Of a stretch of 64,000 nt of DNA, positions 47,881 through 57,425 are shown piece by piece. The DNA lies in assembly GCF_022343685.1 (NCBI RefSeq), contig NZ_CP092123.1, forward strand, positions 2,480,001 to 2,544,000. The letters are read 5' to 3'. Source of the stretch: Marinobacterium sediminicola. Lineage in GTDB: Bacteria > Pseudomonadota > Gammaproteobacteria > Pseudomonadales > Balneatricaceae. The translations under genes were made by a program, and so were the position numbers. The notes under the pieces are model-generated. The model was not told the DNA's origin, made no database searches, and saw only the letters and a program-made list of their open reading frames with translations. Position 1 is the stretch's first letter. Each line of letters opens with the position of its first letter.

Positions 47881-49245
47881 ATGCATGTTTTTCAACAAAA
47901 GCCCCTGACACAGTGGCTGCAATCACACCCGCTTCTGAATCCGATCATCGCCCATCAGGAGCTGTGCTGGTTCAACCCCAAACTGCGCCAGTTTGCCGAG
48001 ATCGTTGAGACCCTGCCGTTGGGCACGGCCGATATCCGGGACGCAGCCGACCGCTTACAGCGCTTCGCCCCCTATATCGTCCAGGCATTCCCGGACACAG
48101 CTGAAAACGGCGGCCTGATCGAATCACCATTGGTGAAAATACCCACTGTTCAGCAGGCGCTGGAAGCCCTGTATGGCCTGTCACTGCCGGGCTCGCTGAT
48201 GCTCAAGTGTGACAGTCACCTGCCCATCTCCGGCTCAATCAAGGCGCGCGGCGGGATCTATGAAGTGCTCAAACATGCCGAAACTCTCGCCTTGGACGCC
48301 GGCCTGCTGTCACTTGACGATGATTACCGGGTGCTCGCCACCCCGGCCTGTCGGGATTTCTTTGCCGAACACAGTATCGTGGTCGGTTCCACCGGCAACC
48401 TGGGGCTCAGCATCGGCATCATGGGTGCCCAGCTGGGCTTCAAGGTCTGCGTGCACATGTCTGCAGACGCCCGCCAGTGGAAGAAGGACCTGCTCAAAAG
48501 CAAGGGAGTTATCGTCGTCGAACACCCGGATGACTACAGCAAGGCCGTGGAACAGGGCCGATTGGAGGCGCAGCAGACACCCCGCTGCCATTTCATCGAT
48601 GACGAAAACTCTCAGGATCTCTTTCTCGGCTACAGCGTGGCGGCCCAGCGCCTGCAACAGCAACTGAACCAACAGGGCGTCATCGTCGATGCAGAACACC
48701 CGCTGTTCGTCTACCTGCCCTGCGGCGTCGGTGGCGGTCCCGGCGGCGTGGCCTTTGGCCTGAAACAGATTTTCGGTGATGACGTGCACTGTTTCTTTGC
48801 CGAGCCGACTCACTCCCCCTGCATGCTGGTGGGGATGTACACGGGACTGCATGATCAGGTCAGCGTGCAGGAACTGGGCATCGACAACAAAACCTGCGCC
48901 GATGGCCTGGCCGTGGGACGCCCTTCGGCTTTCGTCGGCCGGTTGATGACGCCCCTTCTGGACGGCATCTACACACTCGAAGACGATAGCCTGTATCGCC
49001 TGCTGGCATTGTTGAAGGACAGCGAAGATATAGCACTTGAACCCTCGGCGCTGGCTGGCTTACCCGGCATGGTCAAGTTGCTTTCTGAAGTAGGCCAGCC
49101 GTATCTGGTACAAAAAGGTCTGGCAGACAAACTGGATCAGGCGACCCATATCGCCTGGGCGACCGGTGGCAATATGGTGCCCGAGCAGGAGCGTTCAGAT
49201 TACTATGCAACCGGGAAGGCACTGCTGTCAGCCCTGAAGGCCTAG
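47881..49245 (+). CDS. dsdA: D-serine dehydratase
   Basis: This 454-residue PLP enzyme converts D-serine to pyruvate and ammonia. It matches DsdA along its length: [20 protein letters not shown] holds the PLP lysine, [16 protein letters not shown] binds substrate, and [16 protein letters not shown] is the phosphate-binding loop. The ATG at 47881 gives the usual length; the frame extends upstream to 47818 without support. No dsdC or dsdX neighbour is seen. The last bases overlap the end of the convergent exchanger gene. Confidence 0.93.
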   Translation: MHVFQQKPLTQWLQSHPLLNPIIAHQELCWFNPKLRQFAEIVETLPLGTADIRDAADRLQRFAPYIVQAFPDTAENGGLIESPLVKIPTVQQALEALYGLSLPGSLMLKCDSHLPISGSIKARGGIYEVLKHAETLALDAGLLSLDDDYRVLATPACRDFFAEHSIVVGSTGNLGLSIGIMGAQLGFKVCVHMSADARQWKKDLLKSKGVIVVEHPDDYSKAVEQGRLEAQQTPRCHFIDDENSQDLFLGYSVAAQRLQQQLNQQGVIVDAEHPLFVYLPCGVGGGPGGVAFGLKQIFGDDVHCFFAEPTHSPCMLVGMYTGLHDQVSVQELGIDNKTCADGLAVGRPSAFVGRLMTPLLDGIYTLEDDSLYRLLALLKDSEDIALEPSALAGLPGMVKLLSEVGQPYLVQKGLADKLDQATHIAWATGGNMVPEQERSDYYATGKALLSALKA

Positions 49246-50279
49246 TGCCATAAGGACAGCACGGCCACTCCACCGAAATACAGCACGAGCAGGATCACGC
49301 TCTCCAGGCCGATGTTCCCCGGCCCATGCCGTTGCCGATAGATCAGCCCCATCAGCAACACTCCGGTCATCAGCATGGCGTTGGCAAGCCAGAACTGCTC
49401 CGCACTTGAGATGGCGGCATAGATGGGGCCGTCTCGATAGGCAAAGTCCGAGGCGGCTACGAACAGGGTGTCGAAGGCATTGCCCCCGATAATGTCGCCA
49501 ACCGCCAGGTTCAGCGCCCCCATTCGAACGGCCGTGATGGCAACCACCAGTTCGGGTATGGATGTCGAAACGGCCGTAAAAATCCCCCCGACAACCCCAT
49601 GAGACAGCCCTGTTTTGGCTCCGAGAGGGACCGCCAACTCCGCAAGTGACCAGCCGGCCAATGCCACGACCATCGCATAACCAACAAAATGCAGCCATAA
49701 CCGCCCAATCTGCAGACGGCCTCGAGAGCGACGGCCCACGGGTTCTGCCGGTGTATCTCGGGTCTTTCTCGGCAGCCACATCGGCATATCATGCGTTCTT
49801 GCCAACAAGTGAACGCCAAAAACATAAGCAGCAACCAGAATGAATGAAGCTGGATGGACCGAGAAAAGACTGGCACTCGGCAAGGAGAGTGCAAGTGCAT
49901 GGATAGCCAACAAGGTCAGCAGGAAGGCCGACATGAACAGGTTCTCAGCGGATGCCGCCGCATGTTCCAGGTTCGCTCTGCGGTAAACGATATCCGCAAG
50001 AGCAAGAAATACGGTTTGCGCAGCGATCCCACCCAAGCCATTACTCACAGCCAGCTGCGCATAACCTTCTGCCGCCGCCGTGACAGATGTTGTTATTCCG
50101 GACAAGGAGGTTGATGCACCGATGAAGACGGCCCCCATAAGCGCTTGCCCCAGCCCTGTAGCCTGGGCGAGGTCTCGGGCGGTTTTGGTCATTTTGATAC
50201 CCGCCACGCCAATGATGGCGGCGACCGCAGCGAAGGCGAGGATGATAAGCGCCAGTGGCCAATTATCCGGCCCATTCAT
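49242..50279 (-). CDS. Sodium/calcium exchanger (CaCA) family membrane protein
   Basis: This 345-residue inner-membrane protein has about ten hydrophobic segments and the two inverted alpha repeats of CaCA exchangers: [19 protein letters not shown] in the first half and [21 protein letters not shown], then [13 protein letters not shown], in the second. The second repeat is canonical; the first lacks the usual acidic residue (SLSGITT instead of SxPE), so ion specificity is unclear. The GAGG site is eight bases before the ATG. It overlaps dsdA tail to tail. Confidence 0.85.
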   Translation of the reverse strand: MNGPDNWPLALIILAFAAVAAIIGVAGIKMTKTARDLAQATGLGQALMGAVFIGASTSLSGITTSVTAAAEGYAQLAVSNGLGGIAAQTVFLALADIVYRRANLEHAAASAENLFMSAFLLTLLAIHALALSLPSASLFSVHPASFILVAAYVFGVHLLARTHDMPMWLPRKTRDTPAEPVGRRSRGRLQIGRLWLHFVGYAMVVALAGWSLAELAVPLGAKTGLSHGVVGGIFTAVSTSIPELVVAITAVRMGALNLAVGDIIGGNAFDTLFVAASDFAYRDGPIYAAISSAEQFWLANAMLMTGVLLMGLIYRQRHGPGNIGLESVILLVLYFGGVAVLSLWH

Positions 50280-50474
50280 GCTGGTACCTCACAATATTCT
50301 GCATGCAGACAGCGACCAGGAACCCAAGCCACAGGCTCCAGGCGACACCATCTGTCGAGCCATACTGATAACGAGTCTGTTCACTTCGTACCAGCAGACC
50401 TATGTTATTCATCAACAATAGCCTAAGGTTGGCCTCTGACACTCCCCCCAACCCAATCAAAACCCCGTGCCCTC

Positions 50475-50936
50475 ATGAAGATCGGAAAAATCGCCAAGCA
50501 GACCGGCATACCTGTCGATACCATCCGCTATTACGAAAAAATGGGGCTTTTGCACGCCCCGCTGCGTAACAGCAACGGCTACCGCAGCTATAACAACTCT
50601 CACCTTGAACGGCTGCGCTTCATTCGGCGCTGCCGCAGCCTGGACATGTCCCAGGACGAGATACGCCAGCTGATTCACCTGAGTGAAACACAGGAAGCCG
50701 ATTGCAGTGAGGTAGATGCACTGGTCGCTCATCACCTGCAACATGTCCGCGAGCGCCTGCAGGAGCTGGCCCAGCTCGAACAGACGCTGGTACAGCTTCA
50801 GACTGCCTGCGCATCAGGCAAAGCCATCAGGGAGTGCGGCATTCTGGCTGGGCTGCACACAGACCTGGAGCTACAGGATATTGAAGCTGGCAGCCATGTG
50901 CCCGGCATTCATGGGGCCAATCAGGACAAGCATTAA
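50475..50936 (+). CDS. MerR-family heavy-metal regulator, CadR/PbrR-like
   Basis: This 153-residue protein has the MerR winged helix (KIGKIAKQTGIPVDTIRYYEK), a dimerisation coiled coil (residues about 80-120) and a C-terminal His-containing tail. Cys77 (EADCSEVD) and Cys112 match the metal-binding cysteines of Cd/Pb-sensing CadR and PbrR. It precedes a CDF transporter, with a MerR-type promoter between them. Confidence 0.88.
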   Translation: MKIGKIAKQTGIPVDTIRYYEKMGLLHAPLRNSNGYRSYNNSHLERLRFIRRCRSLDMSQDEIRQLIHLSETQEADCSEVDALVAHHLQHVRERLQELAQLEQTLVQLQTACASGKAIRECGILAGLHTDLELQDIEAGSHVPGIHGANQDKH

Positions 50937-50953
50937 GTCATCGTCGACAGAGG

Positions 50954-50984
50954 TTGACTCTGTAGCAGCCACAGGGTTTTCAAT
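50954..50984 (+). promoter_or_regulatory. MerR-type promoter/operator of the CDF transporter gene
   Basis: TTGACT (50954-50959) and TTCAAT (50979-50984) are separated by 19 bases, the over-long spacer typical of MerR-controlled promoters. Within it ACTCTGT-N7-ACAGGGT (50957-50977) is an inverted repeat like CadR/PbrR operators, with one mismatch. Confidence 0.75.
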
Positions 50985-51023
50985 GAAGCGATTCAACCCG
51001 CTTCAATAAAAGGAGACCTCATC

Positions 51024-51671
51024 ATGGCATGCAGCTGTTCAGTTCCCGTTTCCAAAACACCCGCCCCAGGCTTTCGCAAGGCGCTCTGGCTTGCCCTTTG
51101 GGTGAACCTTGCGATGTTTCTGATCGAAGGCGTTGCCAGCCTGCAATCCGGCTCGGTCTCACTGCTCGCCGATGCGATCGACTTCTTCGGCGACAGTGTC
51201 AACTACATCCTCTCGCTGACTTTGCTGTCCATGGGCATGATCTGGCGGGGTTACGCTGCCCTGTTCAAGGGACTGACCATGGCCTTGTTCGGAGCCGCCG
51301 TTTGGGCACGAGGCCTCTGGACCCTGCAGACGGGCACCACGCCTGAAGCTATCACCATGGGCAGTGTCGGCCTGCTGGCACTGGTGGCTAATGTCAGCGT
51401 TGCACTCGCTCTGTTTCGATTCAGATCCGGCGATGCTGACATGCGCCCGGTCTGGCTGTGCAGCCGCAACGATGCGATCGGCAATATCGCCGTCATAATC
51501 GCGGCAGCGGGTGTATTCGGCACCGGCTCAGCCTGGCCTGATCTGATCGTCGCGGGAATGATGGGCGCGCTGGCGATAACCGCCGGTATCAGTGTGGTCC
51601 GTCATGCACGTGCGGATATTGTGACAGCCAGATCGGTAGCCCCCGCAACAACCAGCAAGCCTTCGGCATGA
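51024..51671 (+). CDS. Cation diffusion facilitator-type heavy-metal transporter
   Basis: This 215-residue membrane protein has about six hydrophobic segments. LLADAIDFFGDSVNY carries the paired Asp residues of the CDF metal site in segment 2, and CSRNDAIGN those of segment 5. The C-terminal cytosolic domain of larger CDF proteins is missing, as in other short members found beside CadR-type regulators. MACSCS at the N-terminus offers two extra cysteines. Cadmium, lead or zinc efflux is probable from the regulator. Confidence 0.8.
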   Translation: MACSCSVPVSKTPAPGFRKALWLALWVNLAMFLIEGVASLQSGSVSLLADAIDFFGDSVNYILSLTLLSMGMIWRGYAALFKGLTMALFGAAVWARGLWTLQTGTTPEAITMGSVGLLALVANVSVALALFRFRSGDADMRPVWLCSRNDAIGNIAVIIAAAGVFGTGSAWPDLIVAGMMGALAITAGISVVRHARADIVTARSVAPATTSKPSA

Positions 51672-51740
51672 TATCCGGGCTGTAGCCAGCGGCACAGGAG
51701 TCAGGCAGCAATAAGAAGAGCGCAAGGAGACGCTTGAAAG

Positions 51741-51773
51741 AAAACCGGCACATCCTGATGCGGATGTGCCGGT
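51741..51773 (-). terminator. Terminator of the polar amino-acid ABC operon
   Basis: ACCGGCACATCC/GGATGTGCCGGT (51744-51755 and 51762-51773) is a perfect 12-bp stem with a six-base loop. The sequence after it on the minus strand is T-rich. It lies eight bases past the last stop. Confidence 0.75.
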
Positions 51774-51780
51774 GTCAGGA

Positions 51781-52515
51781 TCAGTCCTTCAAACGGGGAT
51801 CGACCGCCGTCAGTTCGGCGGGCATCTTGTAGTGCTGGTGGCGGTTGAGGCGCATCTCCAGCAGACGGAAACAGCCGATCATCACCGCTGTGATGATCAG
51901 GTAGAGCACGCCCGCTGCGAGGAAAATTTCCAGCGGCGTATAGGTCCGGGCAATGATGGTGCGGGCAGCGCCGGTGATATCGAGCAGAGTAATGGTCGAG
52001 GCCAGCGAGCTGCTCTTGAGCATCAGGATCAGCTCATTGCCATAGGCCGGCAGCACGATACCGAAAGCGCGCGGCAGCACGATACGACGAACCTTCATCG
52101 CCTTGCTCATGCCAAAGGCATCGGCCGCTTCCAGCTCACCTTTGGGAATCGCATGGATAGCGCCACGAATCAGCTCGGCAGAATATGCCGCCGTGTTCAG
52201 CGTAAAGGCAATGATGGCGCACCAGTAGGGCTCACGCAGAACAGGCCAAAGCACGGACTCACGCACCGCTTCGAACTGGGACGCGCCGTAGTAGATCAGG
52301 AATATCTGCACCAGCAGCGGTGTACCGCGGAAGAAGAAGATATAACCGAACGGCAACGCACGCAGCCAGGGGTTATGCGACGCACGCATCAGCGCTAGCG
52401 GAACCGCCAGCAGCAAACCCAACAGACCGGACAGGAACACCAGCTCCAGCGTTACCCAGATGCCATCCACCAGACGTGGAAAGTACTCAACGATGACACT
52501 CCAGTCCCAGCTCAT
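51781..52515 (-). CDS. Polar amino-acid ABC transporter permease, HisM type
   Basis: This 244-residue inner-membrane permease has five or six hydrophobic segments. FFRGTPLLVQIFLIYYG and AAYSAELIRGAIHAIPKGELEAADAFGM (the EAA-type loop that meets the ATPase) are characteristic. It overlaps the upstream permease gene by four bases. Confidence 0.9.
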   Translation of the reverse strand: MSWDWSVIVEYFPRLVDGIWVTLELVFLSGLLGLLLAVPLALMRASHNPWLRALPFGYIFFFRGTPLLVQIFLIYYGASQFEAVRESVLWPVLREPYWCAIIAFTLNTAAYSAELIRGAIHAIPKGELEAADAFGMSKAMKVRRIVLPRAFGIVLPAYGNELILMLKSSSLASTITLLDITGAARTIIARTYTPLEIFLAAGVLYLIITAVMIGCFRLLEMRLNRHQHYKMPAELTAVDPRLKD

Positions 52516-53204
52516 GCGGCTGCCCTCCTATCGGCCGGATTGGCTCGACGCTCAAGCCATGCGGTCATGCCCGTAGACAGTACGGTCAGCCCCAGATAGA
52601 TCAGTGCCGCCGCCATGTAAAAGGTGAAAGGCTGGTTGGTAGAGCCGGTCGCCACATAGGCCTGACGCATCAGGTCGTTGAGACCCACGACGGATACCAG
52701 CGCGGTGTCCTTGAGCAGCACTTGAAACAGATTGCCCAACCCCGGCAGCGCCAGCCGCCAGACCTGCGGCAGGATAATGCGGAAAAAGGTTTTCAGCGGC
52801 GTCATGCCCAATGCCTGAGCCGACTCCCACTGCCCTTTGGGGATCGCCTGAATCGCGCCCCGGAACACCTCGGTGGAATAGGCACCAAACGCGATCGACA
52901 ATGCCGCGACACCCGCTGCAAAGGCGCTGATTTCGATATAGTCGGTGTAACCGAACTGCTCGGCGATCGCCATCAGAATCATCGAACCACCGAAGTAGAT
53001 GGTCAGCACCAGCAGCAGCTCAGGGATACCGCGAATCAGAGTGGTATAGAGAGTCGCCAGCGCACGCGCAGGCCAGAAACGGGACAGCTTAGCTGTCGCG
53101 CCGAGCAGTCCCAGAATCAGGCCAAAGACGAGACTGGTCAGTGCCAGCTTGACCGTCACCCAGGTGCCGGACAGCAGCAGATCACCAAAGCCGAGTAGAT
53201 CCAT
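52512..53204 (-). CDS. Polar amino-acid ABC transporter permease, HisQ type
   Basis: This 230-residue permease is the partner of the HisM-type protein. It shows LIRGIPELLLVLTIYFGG and the EAA loop GAIQAIPKGQWESAQALGM. It follows the binding-protein gene after 51 bases. Confidence 0.9.
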   Translation of the reverse strand: MDLLGFGDLLLSGTWVTVKLALTSLVFGLILGLLGATAKLSRFWPARALATLYTTLIRGIPELLLVLTIYFGGSMILMAIAEQFGYTDYIEISAFAAGVAALSIAFGAYSTEVFRGAIQAIPKGQWESAQALGMTPLKTFFRIILPQVWRLALPGLGNLFQVLLKDTALVSVVGLNDLMRQAYVATGSTNQPFTFYMAAALIYLGLTVLSTGMTAWLERRANPADRRAAA

Positions 53205-53255
53205 TGATCAGAATATCCGCTTGCGGGGCCGACAACCGCCGACCCCGCGCTGTTA

Positions 53256-54014
53256 TCAGTAGATGGAGAACGGGAAGTAACGCGCGTTGATTTCGGCGTA
53301 GGTGCCGTTTTCAACGATGGCCTTGATCGCCGCATTGAACTTCTCTTTCAGCGGATCACGCTTGCGAACCGCGATGGCGATTTCATCGTTGATATCGATG
53401 TCTGCACCCTTGAACTCAAAGTTCTCGCCATCTGCGCTGCGCAGCCAGTCATAGGCCGGGAACTTGTCGGAAAGCATGGCGTCCAGACGGCCATTGGCCA
53501 TGTCCAGATAGGCTTCGCTCTGGGTACCGTAGAGCTTGACGTTAACCACGTCTGCCAGGTGATCTTCCAGATACTGTCCCGCACGGGTGGCGCGCTGAGC
53601 ACCAACGGTCAACCCCTTGAGTCCAGCCTCGCTGGTATCCAGTTCCTTGCCCTTGGCTCCTACAAACGCCAGCACGTTGGAGTAGTAGCGGTCGGTAAAA
53701 TCAACTACACGCTGGCGCTCCTTGGTCACGGACATGGACGCGATGATGGCGTCATATTTACGTCCCATCAGACCCGGAATGATACCGTCCCAGTCCTGTG
53801 CGACAATTTCACACTCAACCTTCATTTCCGCACAGAGTGCCCTGGCAATCTCAACGTCGAAACCGATCAGCTCACCCTGTTCGTTGATGGCATTAAAGGG
53901 AGCATAGGCACCTTCAGTGGCGATACGTACCTTGTCCTGAGCCATAGCCGCAGTGCTACCCAGTACAGTCAGGGCGCCAAGTGCAACAGTCTGCAGAATT
54001 TTTTTGATTTTCAT
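53256..54014 (-). CDS. Polar amino-acid ABC transporter binding protein
   Basis: This 252-residue periplasmic protein has a signal peptide cleaved at AMAQ and the type 3 solute-binding fold: VRIATEGAYAPFNAINEQGELIGFDVEIA and, later, DWDGIIPGLMGRKYDAIIASM. These resemble lysine/arginine/ornithine or histidine binding proteins (ArgT/HisJ group). The ligand was not determined. It lies 60 bases after the ATPase gene. Confidence 0.9.
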   Translation of the reverse strand: MKIKKILQTVALGALTVLGSTAAMAQDKVRIATEGAYAPFNAINEQGELIGFDVEIARALCAEMKVECEIVAQDWDGIIPGLMGRKYDAIIASMSVTKERQRVVDFTDRYYSNVLAFVGAKGKELDTSEAGLKGLTVGAQRATRAGQYLEDHLADVVNVKLYGTQSEAYLDMANGRLDAMLSDKFPAYDWLRSADGENFEFKGADIDINDEIAIAVRKRDPLKEKFNAAIKAIVENGTYAEINARYFPFSIY

Positions 54015-54074
54015 AGCGTTATACCAGTTGAGTTTGTGGAGTTAGCCTGCCTTAAAAGACCCTTGTGAGGTCAT

Positions 54075-54848
54075 TCAGGCGTGGCTGGCCATGAAGTCTC
54101 GCACTCGTTGTGAGCGCGGACGGTCAAAGACTTCTTCCGGAGTACCGGATTCCTCGATCTGTCCCTGATGCAGGAACACCACCTGACTGGACACCTCACG
54201 CGCAAAGCGCATCTCGTGGGTCACTATCAGCATAGTGCGGCCTTCCTCTGCCAGCGAGCGCATCACGGCCAACACTTCATTGACCAGCTCGGGGTCCAGA
54301 GCAGAGGTGGGTTCGTCAAACAGCAGCACCTGAGGATCCATCGCCAACGCACGGGCAATGGCCACTCGCTGCTGCTGCCCACCCGACAGGTTGGCCGGAT
54401 AGGCGTCACGCTTGTTCAGCAGCCCGACGCGATCAAGCAGTTCCTCGGCACGGCTGATCGCCTGGTCGCGAGACTGCTTGAGCACCTGAGTAGGAGCCTC
54501 GATGATGTTCTCAATAATGGATTTATGTGGCCAGAGATTGAAGTTCTGGAACACGAAGCCGATACGCGAACGCATGCGTTCGAGCTGACGGATGTTGGCA
54601 GCGCGCAAGTCGCCGTCCTTGCCCGTCACCAGATTCAGTTCTTCGCCTGCAATCCTGATCTGTCCACGACTTGGACGTTCCAGCAGGTTGATGCATCGCA
54701 GCAGCGTACTCTTGCCGGAACCACTCGAGCCCAGAATCGAGATCACTTCACCATCACCGGCACTCAGGGATACCCCTTTGAGCACTTCCAGCGATCCGTA
54801 GGATTTATGAATATCGATTAATTCAAGGGCGGTATTTTTTTCGGTCAT
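54075..54848 (-). CDS. Polar amino-acid ABC transporter ATP-binding protein, HisP type
   Basis: This 257-residue ATPase has Walker [10 protein letters not shown], the HisP-type insertion [15 protein letters not shown], signature [15 protein letters not shown] and Walker [15 protein letters not shown]. It is first in the ATPase, binding protein, permease, permease operon. The ATG at 54848 (MTEKN) gives the usual HisP start; the longer frame to 54917 adds an unlikely leader. Confidence 0.92.
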   Translation of the reverse strand: MTEKNTALELIDIHKSYGSLEVLKGVSLSAGDGEVISILGSSGSGKSTLLRCINLLERPSRGQIRIAGEELNLVTGKDGDLRAANIRQLERMRSRIGFVFQNFNLWPHKSIIENIIEAPTQVLKQSRDQAISRAEELLDRVGLLNKRDAYPANLSGGQQQRVAIARALAMDPQVLLFDEPTSALDPELVNEVLAVMRSLAEEGRTMLIVTHEMRFAREVSSQVVFLHQGQIEESGTPEEVFDRPRSQRVRDFMASHA

Positions 54849-55144
54849 GGGTTCAACCCGATCGAACAAGCGACCATCAATAAAATTTAAACGCGCGATT
54901 GTACAACCAAAGTGCAACTTTCGTCATCTTTTGGTCTTTTCGACACTTTGTCGCCGGAGGTCGTGATTAAAATCCACTTCATGTATTAAGCATCGACATC
55001 CTGTCGGTCAGGCTTTGAGATTTTGTCCAAGGCCAGCTGCAACGACCTTTTAAATACCTGGCCACATTCGTCAGCTCACCAAAAGGAAATCGGCCGAGCC
55101 ATCGCTGCTCACGACCGCCAGAACCAGGCAATATTCGATCAGGC
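54849..55144. other. Intergenic region with no gene
   Basis: About 296 bases separate the polar amino-acid operon from the end of the catabolic operon. A candidate -10 (TACAAT on the minus strand near 54898) could serve the amino-acid operon, but no convincing -35 is seen. I find no terminator for the catabolic operon here. Confidence 0.4.
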
Positions 55145-55450
55145 TCAATCTCTTCGGTTCAGTTGTGCCGGGGAGAATGCCTCGAAGTATTTCACTTCCG
55201 CCTTGGTCATCATGACCCTCTTATGTCTGGTCGCAATCTCTTCTCCTGCGCGCCTACCGGCATTCTCGGCAGCTTCTCGGGTATCCCACAAAGAAAAGGA
55301 GCCGTACTCGGTTTCGTCCTCCGAGACCCCAAACACCACACTGACGAAGCCGTCCAGCGTTTGAAAGAACGCGTAGACTTCACCGGCAAAGGCTTCAATC
55401 TCGGGCCTGTTGTCGGGTGTAGACCTGAAGGTTAAATGACGTGCGTACAT
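55145..55450 (-). CDS. Small protein with probable antibiotic-biosynthesis-monooxygenase fold
   Basis: This 101-residue protein reads as a dimeric alpha/beta-barrel domain (MYARHLTF strand, a long helix, GFVSVVFGVSEDETEYGSFSLWDT strands, then a helix). GGGAGG lies before the ATG. It is the last gene of the catabolic operon, 64 bases after a TRAP permease. Proteins of this fold can act on quinones or stabilise catabolic complexes. The true function is unknown. Confidence 0.6.
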   Translation of the reverse strand: MYARHLTFRSTPDNRPEIEAFAGEVYAFFQTLDGFVSVVFGVSEDETEYGSFSLWDTREAAENAGRRAGEEIATRHKRVMMTKAEVKYFEAFSPAQLNRRD

Positions 55451-55514
55451 AGGACCTCCCTCGGTTATTGGGGGCCTTACCCAGTGTAGATGAAGAACGC
55501 CAGCAGCGATTCCG

Positions 55515-56849
55515 CTATTTCAGCATCCACAGCGCCAGCGACGGAAACAGCGCGACCAGCACAAGCGTCAGCACCTGAAGCGCGACAAAGGGCATCGCGC
55601 CCTTGTAGATTTCAACCATGCTGATATCCCGCGTGGCATTTCGAATATAGAACAGGGCCATGCCCACAGGAGGGGTCAGAAATGAGGTTTGCAGACAAAG
55701 CGCTATCAGAATCGCCACCCAAACGGGCTCGAAGCCAAACCCGGTCAGAATCGGCATGACCAGCGGTGCCACAATCAGGACGATTTCCATCCAGTCGAGA
55801 AAAAAACCCAACAGGAAAACCACCAGAATCACCAGTGCCAGTACCCCTTCGGGACTGAACGGCAAGGCATAGAGCGCATTTTCAATGACTTCGTCACCAC
55901 CGTAACCGCGCAACACGACTGAGAAACAGGACGCACCAAAAATAAGGGCATACAGAAACGCCACCGTGCGTCCGGTTTGGTAGCAGACCTGGCGCAGGTC
56001 ATGCCAGCTTAGCCGCCTGGCCGAAAAGGCCAACAGAGTCGCGCCGGCAGCACCGATTCCGGAGGCCTCTGTGGGTGATGCGATGCCTGCCAGAATCGAG
56101 CCCAGCACAGCGATGACCAGCAGTAAAGGCGCCAGCAGCGCCCCGGCCATGTCTCGTAACAGTTCCCAGAGGCTGCCGGTCTCCTCGGTCCTGTCCATTG
56201 CAGGCATCTCAGCAGGCCGCAGCAAGGCATATCCCAGCAGAAACACTATGAAACAGCCTGCCAGCAACAGCCCCGGCAGGATGGCGCCCATGAACAGGTC
56301 GCCCACTGGTATACGAAGCTGATCCCCCATCACCACCAGCATGATCGATGGCGGCACCAGAATGCCCAGGCAGCCTGTCGCGCCGACGGTACCGGCGCTG
56401 AGCCAACGCGCATATCCCGACTGCACCATTGTGGGCAAGGCGATGGTCGCCAGCAGCACCACGGAAGCCCCGATGATACCGGTGGAGGCCGCCAGTACCA
56501 CACCGATCAGGACCACGGCGATCGCCAGTCCACCCGGAGCAGGCCCCAGCACCCGTCGCATCGCCAGAATCAACCGCTCGGCTATTCCTGAGCGGTCAAG
56601 CATGTAGCCCATGAAAATAAACATCGACATGGGGATCAGTGAATAGCTCGACAGGGTATCGAAAACACGGTTGGAGACGAATCCGATCATGCGCAACTCG
56701 GCCACTTCGGCAATTTCGAGTGGCTCCAGCACGCTGCCCAGTGCTGCAAACAGAACGCCGACCCCACCCAGCACAAATGCAACGGGGAATCCTGAAAACA
56801 GGATCAGCATGAAGGTGCCGAAAATCAGAAAGACAAAAAGGGCATCCAT
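55515..56849 (-). CDS. TRAP transporter large permease (DctM type), system 2
   Basis: This 444-residue membrane protein has about a dozen hydrophobic segments. GFPVAFVLGGVGVLFA at the start, PTEASGIGAAGA in the middle and a late FLTPPVGMALFYIRNA are the DctM signatures. It is the sodium-driven channel of the three-part TRAP system with the DctQ- and DctP-type proteins encoded just upstream. Confidence 0.92.
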   Translation of the reverse strand: MDALFVFLIFGTFMLILFSGFPVAFVLGGVGVLFAALGSVLEPLEIAEVAELRMIGFVSNRVFDTLSSYSLIPMSMFIFMGYMLDRSGIAERLILAMRRVLGPAPGGLAIAVVLIGVVLAASTGIIGASVVLLATIALPTMVQSGYARWLSAGTVGATGCLGILVPPSIMLVVMGDQLRIPVGDLFMGAILPGLLLAGCFIVFLLGYALLRPAEMPAMDRTEETGSLWELLRDMAGALLAPLLLVIAVLGSILAGIASPTEASGIGAAGATLLAFSARRLSWHDLRQVCYQTGRTVAFLYALIFGASCFSVVLRGYGGDEVIENALYALPFSPEGVLALVILVVFLLGFFLDWMEIVLIVAPLVMPILTGFGFEPVWVAILIALCLQTSFLTPPVGMALFYIRNATRDISMVEIYKGAMPFVALQVLTLVLVALFPSLALWMLK

Positions 56850-56860
56850 GGCAGCAACTC

Positions 56861-57373
56861 CTAGTGGGCGCGACGGCTTGCAAGACGAACGAGGCAGTTC
56901 AGCAGCAGCGCAATCCCCTGCAGCAACAGCAGCGTCATGCCGGCCGCCATGATCCCCTTAATGATGTAACGTGCCGGCAAGCCGGATGGCATCGGAGAGC
57001 CTTCCTTCAGCTCCCAGGAATAGGCCGCCAGCTTCCAGGCATGCCAGGTCACCAGTCCGGTGAAGGGCAGAAACAGCAGGACAAGCCCCAGCAGATTGAC
57101 CCAGTCACGGCCGGAAGATGTCAGGCGGTTGTACAACAGGTCGACGCGCACATGCTCATCCGCCTGAAGTGCAAAGGCGAGACAGCACATCACCACGGTG
57201 GCATTGAGGTGCCACTGCAACTCCTCCAGCTCGATCAAGCCGATATCGAAGACGTAACGCAGAATAACGTTGACCAGAATGGTCAGCACCAGCAGCGGCA
57301 GGATCAGCGCCCCACTCTTGCCAATGATCACTGAAAGACGTTCAAGGCTTGCCGCCAAGGCTCGGATAGGCAT
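56861..57373 (-). CDS. TRAP transporter small permease (DctQ type), system 2
   Basis: This 170-residue protein has four hydrophobic segments, with LQWHLNATVVMCCLAFALQADEHVRVDL matching the DctQ core (residues about 50-80). GGAGG lies seven bases before the ATG at 57373, so the longer frame to 57406 was not used. It sits 11 bases upstream of the DctM-type gene. Confidence 0.88.
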   Translation of the reverse strand: MPIRALAASLERLSVIIGKSGALILPLLVLTILVNVILRYVFDIGLIELEELQWHLNATVVMCCLAFALQADEHVRVDLLYNRLTSSGRDWVNLLGLVLLFLPFTGLVTWHAWKLAAYSWELKEGSPMPSGLPARYIIKGIMAAGMTLLLLQGIALLLNCLVRLASRRAH

Positions 57374-57425
57374 GATCAACCTCCAAGACGATAACGGGGC
57401 GGGCAACCACCCGCCCCGTCAGGAC

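Noticed and set aside
55023..55364. Plus-strand frame in the gap and opposite the small ABM-fold gene
   Set aside because: It has no ribosome site and no similarity that I recognise, while the minus-strand gene has a good site and fold pattern.
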